Of a stretch of 64,000 bases of DNA, positions 41,583-48,521 are shown one piece after another. The position numbers were made by a program, and so were the translations under genes. This DNA is from M3007 sp964646615 (GTDB lineage: Bacteria; Bacteroidota; Bacteroidia; Chitinophagales; Saprospiraceae), in assembly GCA_964646615.1 (NCBI GenBank), contig CAZYEV010000014.1:1-64000 (forward strand), given 5' to 3'. The notes beneath the pieces are model-generated. The model worked only from the letters and a program-made list of their open reading frames with translations, was not told where the DNA came from and searched no databases. Every line of letters starts with the position of its first letter. The first letter of the stretch is position 1.

Positions 41583-42008
41583 ATGAGCCGCATTGTTGCT
41601 ATTGATTTTGGGCTGAAACGCACGGGCATTGCCGTTACCGACCCGCTGAAGATCATCGCCAGCGGGCTGACCACGCTGCCGACGGCGGAGGTACTGCCTT
41701 TTCTGAAAAAATACTGTGCCGAAGAGCCAGTGGAGTGCTTCGTCGTCGGTTTGCCGCTGTACCCCGACGGCAATCCCGCCCAAATTGCCGCTCAGGCCGA
41801 TGCTTTCGCTCAACAATTGCGCAAACAATTCCCGGACAAGCCCGTTTTTCGGCAGGATGAGCGCTATACCTCCAACGAGGCCAAACGCATCCTCCTGCAA
41901 AGCGGTGCTAAAAAGCAAAAACGACGCGACAAAGCGCTCGTGGACAAAATCGCTGCGGCGCTTATTTTGGAACAATTCATGCAAGAACATCATTGGAAAA
42001 CGCCATGA
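41583..42008 (+). CDS. ruvX: Putative Holliday junction resolvase / pre-16S rRNA nuclease YqgF
   Basis: A 141-residue RNase H-fold nuclease. The catalytic acids are visible: Asp8 in AIDFGLKRTG, Glu in EECFVV-like strand EPVECFVVGLPL, and the C-terminal Asp in KALVDKIAAALILEQF; DERYTSNEAKRIL is the family signature. YqgF trims the 5' end of 16S rRNA and may resolve Holliday junctions. It starts 7 nt after the DUF2723 gene and overlaps def by ATGA, so it is part of the same run of genes. Confidence 0.93.
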   Translation: MSRIVAIDFGLKRTGIAVTDPLKIIASGLTTLPTAEVLPFLKKYCAEEPVECFVVGLPLYPDGNPAQIAAQADAFAQQLRKQFPDKPVFRQDERYTSNEAKRILLQSGAKKQKRRDKALVDKIAAALILEQFMQEHHWKTP

Positions 42009-42577
42009 TTTTGCCCATATATGCCTATGGTCAGCCGGTGTTAAAAAAGGTGGCCGCGCCCATCGGGCCGGATTACCCGGGCCTGACCGAACTCATTGCG
42101 AACATGTGGGAAACCATGTACCACGCTCAAGGCGTGGGATTGGCCGCGCCTCAAATCGGGCTGTCCATCCGGCTTTTTGTGGTGGACACCACTGGCTACG
42201 AGAAATCGAAAAAAGAGGAGCAGCCTCAGGAGCCGGGCATTAAGAAGGTGTTCATCAATGCCCAACTGCTCTCCGAAGAGGGGCCGGTGTGGTCGTTTGA
42301 GGAGGGTTGCCTGAGCATCCCGTACATCCGCGGCGAGGTGGAGCGCCCGCCCATCGTTCGCATCCGGTACCAGGACGAAAACTTTCAGGAGTTTGAGGAG
42401 ATCTACACGGGGGTGAATGCTCGCGTCATTCAGCACGAATACGACCACATTCAGGGCGTCCTGTTTGTTGAGCGCCTCAAGCCGCTCAAAAAGCGCATGA
42501 TACAGCGCAAGTTGGAGGATATTCGCTGTGGACGCATACAGGCCGAATACAAGATGCGCTTTGCTGCCGTTCGCTGA
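42005..42577 (+). CDS. def: Peptide deformylase
   Basis: A 190-residue metalloenzyme that removes the formyl group from new proteins. All three motifs are present: GVGLAAPQIG near residue 43, EGCLSIP near 101 with the metal-binding cysteine, and QHEYDHIQG near 146 with the HExxH-type ligands. ATG 42005 overlaps the stop of ruvX (ATGA), a sign of coupling; a slightly longer in-frame start at 41993 would lie inside ruvX. Its last base is shared with the ATG of the next gene. Confidence 0.95.
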   Translation: MILPIYAYGQPVLKKVAAPIGPDYPGLTELIANMWETMYHAQGVGLAAPQIGLSIRLFVVDTTGYEKSKKEEQPQEPGIKKVFINAQLLSEEGPVWSFEEGCLSIPYIRGEVERPPIVRIRYQDENFQEFEEIYTGVNARVIQHEYDHIQGVLFVERLKPLKKRMIQRKLEDIRCGRIQAEYKMRFAAVR

Positions 42578-43542
42578 TGAGCACATACACGAACATTACC
42601 TGGGCCGACATTGAAGCAGCGCATGCGCGCATTGCGCCGCACATTCACCGCACACCGGTGCTCACTTGCCGCAGCATAGACGCCCTGGCGGGTTGTTCGC
42701 TGTTTTTCAAATGCGAAAACTTTCAGAAAGTCGGCGCCTTCAAAATCCGCGGCGGCCTGAATGCCGCCCTGAGCCTGTCGTCGGAAGCGGCGCAGCGCGG
42801 GTTAGCCACACACTCGTCGGGCAACCACGCACAGGCCGTAGCGTATGCAGCACGCCAGTTGGGCGTGAAGGCCTACATTGTTATGCCCGAAAATTCGCCT
42901 GCTGTCAAAGTCAACGCCGTGCGCGGCTATGGTGCAGAGGTCATTTTTTGCGCACCCAACCAGGCGGCACGTGAGGCGACTTTGCAGGAAATCGTGGCGC
43001 GCACAGGCGCGGCTTTCATTCACCCTTACGACGACGACCGCGTGATTGGCGGGCAGGCCACGTGTGCTAAAGAACTGCTCGAAGACGTGCCCGGGCTGGA
43101 AGCCGTCATCGCGCCCGTGGGCGGCGGAGGGCTGCTCTCCGGCACGTGTTTGAGCGCGCATCATATAGCACCCGACATACCGGTCTATGCCGGCGAACCC
43201 GAAGGCGCGGCCGACGCCGTGCTCAGTGTGCGCTCGGGTCGCGTGGAAAAGGCTCCCTATATCAACACCATTGCTGACGGCCTGCTCACTACCCTGAGCG
43301 AGCGAACGCTGCGCATCATCTCCCACCATGTGCGCGACATCTTTACCGTCAGCGATGCCGAAATCCTGGCAGCCCTGCGGCTGATTTACGAGCGGATGAA
43401 GATCGTCATCGAGCCCAGCTGTGCCGTGCCGTTGGCGGCTGTGCTCAAACACCCTGAAACCTTTGCTGGCAAGCGAGTAGGCGTCATCCTGACGGGCGGC
43501 AATGTGGATCTGAGCCGTCTGGCGGCATGGTTTGGCCAATAG
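42577..43542 (+). CDS. PLP-dependent threonine/serine dehydratase
   Basis: A 321-residue fold-type II PLP enzyme of the catabolic threonine dehydratase/serine racemase group. The PLP lysine lies in KVGAFKIRGGLNA near residue 52, the substrate loop is THSSGNHAQAVA, the phosphate-binding glycine loop is VGGGGLLSG near 186, and the end has the conserved VILTGGNVDL. The regulatory ACT domain of biosynthetic IlvA is missing. It makes 2-oxobutyrate or pyruvate plus ammonia, or may racemise serine. ATG 42577 overlaps the stop of def (TGATG), so ruvX, def and this gene are translationally coupled. Confidence 0.9.
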   Translation: MSTYTNITWADIEAAHARIAPHIHRTPVLTCRSIDALAGCSLFFKCENFQKVGAFKIRGGLNAALSLSSEAAQRGLATHSSGNHAQAVAYAARQLGVKAYIVMPENSPAVKVNAVRGYGAEVIFCAPNQAAREATLQEIVARTGAAFIHPYDDDRVIGGQATCAKELLEDVPGLEAVIAPVGGGGLLSGTCLSAHHIAPDIPVYAGEPEGAADAVLSVRSGRVEKAPYINTIADGLLTTLSERTLRIISHHVRDIFTVSDAEILAALRLIYERMKIVIEPSCAVPLAAVLKHPETFAGKRVGVILTGGNVDLSRLAAWFGQ

Positions 43543-43546
43543 CCGC

Positions 43547-43554
43547 TATCTTTG
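43547..43554 (+). promoter_or_regulatory. -7 box of rodA
   Basis: TATCTTTG, 26 nt before ATG 43581. It starts five bases after the stop of the dehydratase gene and fixes the rodA start downstream of it. Confidence 0.55.
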
Positions 43555-43580
43555 TTGCTACATTCACGCACACGGTCTTC

Positions 43581-45074
43581 ATGAGCAGCATACGCGGCAA
43601 CTTTCGGAATACTGCAACCTCCATCGGCGAGCTGGACTACGTCCTGCTGGTGTGTTACGTGGCATTAGTGGCCATTGGCTGGCTTATGATTTACTCCGCG
43701 GGCGGTGCTTACAAAACGTCGCTTTTCGACCTGGGTACGAATGCCGGCAAGCAGCTGCTGTTCATCGTCGTGTGTATGGTGCTGCTTTTTTTTATTCAAA
43801 TGCTGGACTGGGCCTTTTGGAGGGCGCTGGCGTTTCCAATCTATATTGTGTCTCTGATAGTGTTGGCGGGCACGCTGGTCTTTGGCCGCGAGGTCAACGG
43901 TGCCAATGCCTGGTATCAGTTTGGCGGGTTTTCTTTCCAGCCGTCCGAAATTGTCAAGTTCAGCACATGCTTAGCCATGGCCAGTTACCTGAGCGGTACA
44001 GGTGTTCATTTGCGCGATACGCGGACGCGCCTGATTGCTTCTGCGCTTTTTCTGGTGCCAGCCCTTATCATTCTTTTGCAAAAAGATACTGGCTCGGCGC
44101 TCGTATTCTTCTCGTTCCTTTTGGTGCTCTACCGCGAGGGCCTTCCGGGCGGATGGTATGCGCTGGCGTTTGGCTCGGCCTTGATGGGCCTATTGGGGCT
44201 AATGTACCCGCCGCTGAGTGTTTCTATGGTCGTCTTACTGGTAAGTGCCGGGCGTATCGCCTGGATACACGAGATGCCGCGCCCGTGGTGGATAGCGTTG
44301 CTCATCCTGGCTGCCTTTGCGTATTGGGGCGACGATTTGCTCTACTGGCTTTGGGCGCAGCCGGGGTTTGCCGGGATTAAGGGGGAACTGCCTGTGGAAT
44401 TTACAGCGCTATGGGCGGCTCCCGCGCTGTTGCTGGCGTTCTGGCTGGTCGTCTTCTTCAAAAATTACTGGAAAAAGAACCTCATCATCCAGCGCCGTTT
44501 GCAACTGATTGCGCTGGTTACGTTTCTGGCCTGTGGAATAGCCTTTGCCGCCGGGTATGCTTACACGTTGTTGCCGTCACACCAACAGCAACGCATCCGG
44601 CTGTGGCTCAATCCCTCGGAAGCGGCGGCAGATACCCGAGGCTCGGCCTACAACCTGTTACACTCGAAGATGGCCATTGGCTCGGGCGGTTTGTTCGGAA
44701 AAGGTCTTTTTGAGGGCAACATGACTAAGCTCAAATACGTACCCGAGCAAACCACCGACTTCATTTTCTGTACGGTTGGCGAAGAGCACGGCTTTGTAGG
44801 CGTGGTCGGCGTGATAGGGCTTTTCTTCGTTATGCTTTACCGCATCACGCAAATTGCTGAGCGCCAGCGCTCTAATTTTTCGCGCATCTATGCCTACAGC
44901 GTGGCAGGGGTTATTTTCGTGCACGTCCTTATCAACTTAGGCATGACGATGGGCCTTTTTCCTATCATTGGTATCCCGTTGCCGTTTATCAGCGCGGGCG
45001 GCTCGTCGCTCATTGGCTTTACCCTGATGGTGGGCGTATTGCTGAAATTGGACAGCCGTCGCAATCTGGCCTGA
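43581..45074 (+). CDS. rodA: Rod-shape peptidoglycan polymerase RodA (SEDS family)
   Basis: A 497-residue integral membrane glycosyltransferase that polymerises lipid II for the side wall with a class B PBP. SEDS marks include FGREVNGANAWYQFGGFSFQPSE, the KDTGSALVFF segment with the catalytic Asp (near residue 175), and the C-terminal GMTMGLFPIIGIPLPFISAGGSS. It is over 100 residues longer than E. coli RodA. The extra part lies around residues 230-340 and contains additional hydrophobic stretches (TALWAAPALLLAFWLVVFF) before the periplasmic loop LNPSEAAADTRGSAYN. No mreC or pbp2 genes are near. Confidence 0.9.
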   Translation: MSSIRGNFRNTATSIGELDYVLLVCYVALVAIGWLMIYSAGGAYKTSLFDLGTNAGKQLLFIVVCMVLLFFIQMLDWAFWRALAFPIYIVSLIVLAGTLVFGREVNGANAWYQFGGFSFQPSEIVKFSTCLAMASYLSGTGVHLRDTRTRLIASALFLVPALIILLQKDTGSALVFFSFLLVLYREGLPGGWYALAFGSALMGLLGLMYPPLSVSMVVLLVSAGRIAWIHEMPRPWWIALLILAAFAYWGDDLLYWLWAQPGFAGIKGELPVEFTALWAAPALLLAFWLVVFFKNYWKKNLIIQRRLQLIALVTFLACGIAFAAGYAYTLLPSHQQQRIRLWLNPSEAAADTRGSAYNLLHSKMAIGSGGLFGKGLFEGNMTKLKYVPEQTTDFIFCTVGEEHGFVGVVGVIGLFFVMLYRITQIAERQRSNFSRIYAYSVAGVIFVHVLINLGMTMGLFPIIGIPLPFISAGGSSLIGFTLMVGVLLKLDSRRNLA

Positions 45075-45186
45075 GGAAGCGGGCCGGTGGTTAGAAAAGC
45101 GCTTGTAAAACAGACCACAAAAGTCCATAGCGGTTTTGTCCTTGAAGGGTCAGGGGGGGGCTGGTTTTCGCTGCTGTTTTCTGCAC

Positions 45187-46563
45187 ATGTTGCCCTATTT
45201 ACTTCGCCGTCTATTGTTGGCCATTCCAACACTGCTCGTCGTCTCGCTGGCGACGTTTGCGCTAAGCCATTGCACCGGCGGCGACCCTATTCCTTACGAT
45301 TACGACGCTCAGCCGGCAGCCTACCTGGCGCAGGCGCGGCAGCTGGAACTGGATAAACCGCTGTTTTACTTCTCTTTGCGCAGCGCCGCGCTACCCGATA
45401 CGCTGCACCGGATTTTGCCCACGGAAACGCGCGAGCATTTAGCCGACCTGGCCCAAAAATGGGGCAACTGGCCTGCCATAGATCGCTATTGGAAGGCCGC
45501 CACGGCTGCCGAAGCATTTTTGCGCCCCCGCATTAGCGGGAGTGCATCAGCCGCCCTGACGGCAGTGCGGCTGGCCCATTCGCCGAAGAATGCCGCTCTG
45601 CAGGTGGTTACGCTGAATGCCTGGGCCGACACGTTGACCGATGTTGCTGTGCGCACACAGGCAAAAGAGCACCTGGCTGCCGTAGAAGAGGCTCGGGCAC
45701 ACTGGGCCGGGCAACCGCAGCGCTGGAAAACCCTCCTCCCGGTTCTGCACTGGCACGGCGCCGACAACCGTTATCACCGCTGGCTGATGGGCTTTCTCAG
45801 CGGCAACCCCGGCGTTTCAGTGGTTACGGGCAATCCGCTGCTCAATGAATTGCGCCCGCGCCTGTACGCCACGCTGCTTATCAACGGTGCGGCGCTGCTG
45901 CTCGCCTATGTGCTGGGCATCCCACTGGGTATGTTCATGGCCCGGCAGCGAAAGCAATGGGCCGACCGCGGGCTGCGTCTGAGCACTTTGTTTCTATATT
46001 CGATGCCCGTCATCTGGTTGGGCAGTGTTCTCATGTTGCTGCTGGCCCGTCCCGATGTGGGTCTGGACTGGCTGCGCGGCGGCTCTGCCGAGCCCTGGCT
46101 GCTCAGCGGCAAACCTTTCTGGCGTTGGGCGTGGGACAACGCCGACCGCTTCCTCCTGCCCGTGCTCACGCTGGCGCTCCATCACGGCGCCGTCATCGCC
46201 CTGCAAATGCGCACCGGCTTAGTGGAGGCTCTGCAAAAAGACTTCATCCGCACTGCTCGTGCCAAAGGGCTGAGCGAGCGCACCGTCTTCTGGAGGCACG
46301 CCTTCCGCGACGGTCTTTTTCCCGTCATTACCACATTTGGCTACCTCTTTCCGGTGCTGTTCAGTGGTTCCTTGGTTGTGGAGTACCTGTTCGATTTCCC
46401 GGGCATGGGCGTCAAGATGCAAACCTCCTTCGCCCAGCACGATTACCCGGTGCTGTTCGCCATGGTCATGTTTATCGCTGCCGTAACGCTTCTGGGTATG
46501 CTCATTGCCGACGCCCTCTATGCCTGGGCCGACCCACGCGTGAGGCTGGGAAGAAGGACATGA
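45187..46563 (+). CDS. DppB-like ABC transporter permease with enlarged periplasmic loop
   Basis: A 458-residue permease of the oligopeptide/nickel type. The N-terminus LPYLLRRLLLAIPTLLVVS and the C-terminal half (RTARAKGLSERTVFWRHAFRDGLFPVITTFG, the EAA-type loop, then GSLVVEYLFDFPGMG) are those of DppB/OppB. Between the first and second membrane segments lies about 200 mostly hydrophilic residues (45-240), far longer than the usual loop of about 70, with helical, alanine-rich character. No DppC, ATPase or binding-protein gene is adjacent, so its partners are elsewhere. ATG 45187 starts the first membrane helix; an in-frame extension to 45136 adds a poor N-terminus. It converges on the M28 gene with a 15-nt gap. 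Confidence 0.85.
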   Translation: MLPYLLRRLLLAIPTLLVVSLATFALSHCTGGDPIPYDYDAQPAAYLAQARQLELDKPLFYFSLRSAALPDTLHRILPTETREHLADLAQKWGNWPAIDRYWKAATAAEAFLRPRISGSASAALTAVRLAHSPKNAALQVVTLNAWADTLTDVAVRTQAKEHLAAVEEARAHWAGQPQRWKTLLPVLHWHGADNRYHRWLMGFLSGNPGVSVVTGNPLLNELRPRLYATLLINGAALLLAYVLGIPLGMFMARQRKQWADRGLRLSTLFLYSMPVIWLGSVLMLLLARPDVGLDWLRGGSAEPWLLSGKPFWRWAWDNADRFLLPVLTLALHHGAVIALQMRTGLVEALQKDFIRTARAKGLSERTVFWRHAFRDGLFPVITTFGYLFPVLFSGSLVVEYLFDFPGMGVKMQTSFAQHDYPVLFAMVMFIAAVTLLGMLIADALYAWADPRVRLGRRT

Positions 46564-46578
46564 AGCAAAAGGAGCCGG

Positions 46579-48030
46579 TTATAGCCCATATTTATCTATC
46601 AGATAAATGAGTGCTGCCATGCTGGCTGTACCGAGCTGCAATTCGCGCGGGTGCACGGCCTCGAACACGTCGGCCGCCGTGTGGTGGAAGTCGAAATAGC
46701 GTTGTGAGTCGGGCCGAAGGCCAGCCAGAAGGCCCTTTTGCCCGCGCAAAGGGTTGATATCGGCCCCGGAGCCGCCGCGCCACAGCATGAGGCCAAAGGG
46801 GCGCAACACTTCTTCAAACTGCGACACCTGGTCGAAGTAGTAGTCAATCATTTCCGGGTCGGCGTCGAAGCTGAAGCCGCGCGGTGTGAAGCCGCCAGCA
46901 TCGCTTTCTAAGGCGAAGAGGTGTATCTCTTCCTTTTCTTCGGCAGCAGCGGCATAGGCCAGACCGCCGCGCAGGCCGTTTTCTTCGTTCATGAACAACA
47001 CGCAGCGCAGCGTGTGGCGCGGGCGATAGCCCATTTTGCGCAGCAGGTAGAGCACTTCCATGCTTTGCACGCAGCCGGCGCCGTCGTCGTGAGCACCGTG
47101 GCCCACATCCCAGCTGTCTAAGTGCCCGCCGACGAGCAGGACTTTGTCGGGCATCAGGGAGCCGCGAATTTCGCCGATGACGTTGTACGACAGCACGTCG
47201 GGCAGCGTGCGGCAATTCAACGTCATGGACACACGCACGCTCTTTTCTTCACGGAGCAGCGCGCTAAGGCGCTCGGCAGCATTGGTGCTGATGGCTGCCG
47301 CCGGGATGAGCGCATAAGCAGAGTCGTAGCGCAGCGTTCCCGTGTGCGGATAGTCGTCGAGTGCCAGACCCATCGAGCGCACCAGTACGGCTACGGCGCC
47401 GTATTTGGCTGCGCGCGACGGGCCGGATACGCGCTGATCTACGGCACCTCCGTAAGCCTCAAAGGTGTTGATGTGCCGGCATTCCATTGGGCGGTTGTAG
47501 AACACAATTTTGCCCGCAACGCCCTGTCTGCCCAACGAGTCTAAAGCCTCCCAGCTGCGTACCTCTACCACTTCGCCAACAACTGCTTTACCACCCGTGC
47601 CAACGGAACTCCCCAGCGCCAGTGCGGGCAGGCGCATGGCTTTACGCTTAGGCGTACCCACTACCTCTACTACTTCGGGCGCGCCGCGTTCCCAGTGCGG
47701 AACCATCACCGGCTGCAACCACACGCTGTCTAAGCCGCAGGTGTCGAGGACAGCCTTTGTCCAGCGCACGGCTTTCTCTGCCCCTACACTGCCGCTCAAC
47801 CGGTGGCCAGCGCCATAGCACAGGTCGCGCAGCCACAGATACGACTGACCGTCGGCCAGAGAACGGTTAAAAATCTCTCGGAGGAAGGCCTTATCTGCCG
47901 CCCAGGGGTCTTTCTGGGCCAGTAACCCAGCCGGAAGTGTAAGGTTTACAATAAGGAGGCCAATCCAGAAACGCTGGATGCCTTTTGCGCGGAGCCAATT
48001 AGTCAGATACTTCGCTGTGGTGTTTTTCAT
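46579..48030 (-). CDS. M28 family metallopeptidase with PA domain (carboxypeptidase Q-like)
   Basis: A 483-residue exported zinc peptidase. A signal sequence covers about residues 1-38, ending at AGLLAQ. Residues 130-260 hold a protease-associated insert (VAGKIVFYNRPM...YGAVAVLVRSM). The di-zinc catalytic core shows VGGHLDSWDVGHGAHDDGAG (His and Asp ligands near 300-312), MNEENGLRGG with the catalytic Glu-Glu pair, ESDAGGF and the last histidine in FDFHHTAADVF. All ligands are kept. It releases amino acids from peptides in the periplasm or outside. ATG 48030 starts the signal; an upstream in-frame extension is AT-rich and implausible. Confidence 0.9.
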   Translation of the reverse strand: MKNTTAKYLTNWLRAKGIQRFWIGLLIVNLTLPAGLLAQKDPWAADKAFLREIFNRSLADGQSYLWLRDLCYGAGHRLSGSVGAEKAVRWTKAVLDTCGLDSVWLQPVMVPHWERGAPEVVEVVGTPKRKAMRLPALALGSSVGTGGKAVVGEVVEVRSWEALDSLGRQGVAGKIVFYNRPMECRHINTFEAYGGAVDQRVSGPSRAAKYGAVAVLVRSMGLALDDYPHTGTLRYDSAYALIPAAAISTNAAERLSALLREEKSVRVSMTLNCRTLPDVLSYNVIGEIRGSLMPDKVLLVGGHLDSWDVGHGAHDDGAGCVQSMEVLYLLRKMGYRPRHTLRCVLFMNEENGLRGGLAYAAAAEEKEEIHLFALESDAGGFTPRGFSFDADPEMIDYYFDQVSQFEEVLRPFGLMLWRGGSGADINPLRGQKGLLAGLRPDSQRYFDFHHTAADVFEAVHPRELQLGTASMAALIYLIDKYGL

Positions 48031-48211
48031 TGCTAAATAAAAAAATGCCTTAATGAAGGATGCGGTGCTTAAAGCGGTGTCTTTGATAATCCATAATTTG
48101 GTTTTATGGTTTTTTGCGAAATTTAGTTCCAAAGTTGATGTGCTCGATTTTCGTTCGTCGAAAAAACGCAAAAAAATCACCGTGTTCTTGTGTGAATTAC
48201 ACAAAGCCCTT

Positions 48212-48219
48212 TACCTTTG
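48212..48219 (+). promoter_or_regulatory. Promoter of the candidate small RNA
   Basis: TACCTTTG is a perfect -7 box, and TTGTG at 48188-48192 gives a -33 element with about 21 nt between. No protein gene starts within 300 nt downstream. Confidence 0.6.
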
Positions 48220-48224
48220 TAGCG

Positions 48225-48315
48225 TAAAAAGCCGGGCGAAAGTACAAAGAGCAATAATTTGGTTTTATTTGGTTAGGGCTGAGGTAGTGCTGTGGTGGCG
48301 CTACCTCATTTTTTT
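48225..48315 (+). ncRNA. Candidate small RNA of about 90 nt
   Basis: A full Bacteroidota promoter (TTG at 48188, TACCTTTG at 48212) is followed about 60 nt later by a strong intrinsic terminator at 48281-48315. The predicted transcript contains no convincing reading frame. It does not carry the conserved loop of SRP RNA or other families I recognise. It could be a free small RNA or an attenuated leader of the M14 peptidase gene, which has its own promoter box at 48491. The start site is estimated from the box position. Confidence 0.5.
48281..48315 (+). terminator. Strong intrinsic terminator
   Basis: GAGGTAGTGC (48281-48290) pairs with GCGCTACCTC (48298-48307) over 10 bp with one G-T pair and a 7-nt loop, followed by A and seven T. 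Confidence 0.85.
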
Positions 48316-48490
48316 GTAGGGCAAAGAAAGGGCAGTTTGGGTGGATACAGGTCTTCCGCGTCGTCTTGGTGGAGAGAGAGCAGGCGTTCAGCTGTTCTTT
48401 GGGCGCACGGTTGGCCATGCGTTGAAGAAAGGAGACCGGGTCAATACTGGCTAATTTTTCCTGCACAGGTTGGGAGAACAGGGAAACCAT

Positions 48491-48498
48491 TACTTTAG
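48491..48498 (+). promoter_or_regulatory. -7-like box of the M14 peptidase gene
   Basis: TACTTTAG, one mismatch to TAnnTTTG, 23 nt before ATG 48522. Confidence 0.45.
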
Positions 48499-48521
48499 CT
48501 AAAAGCTGAAAAATTGCCCTT

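Larger units (their letters stand above)
48031..48521. other. AT-rich intergenic region between divergent peptidase genes
   Basis: This 491-nt stretch is clearly richer in A and T than its surroundings. The 15-mer ATAATTTGGTTTTAT occurs twice, at 48093-48107 and 48254-48268. It contains a complete promoter-terminator unit (48212-48315), described as a candidate small RNA, and the promoter of the M14 peptidase gene at 48491. A minus-strand frame from ATG 48490 to 48197 (about 97 codons) is open, but it crosses the terminator and promoter and resembles nothing I know. Confidence 0.6.

Noticed and set aside
48197..48490. A minus-strand frame of about 97 codons from ATG 48490
   Set aside because: It runs through the strong terminator and promoter of the candidate small RNA and resembles no protein I know. 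Its first 40 codons look somewhat protein-like, so I mention it.
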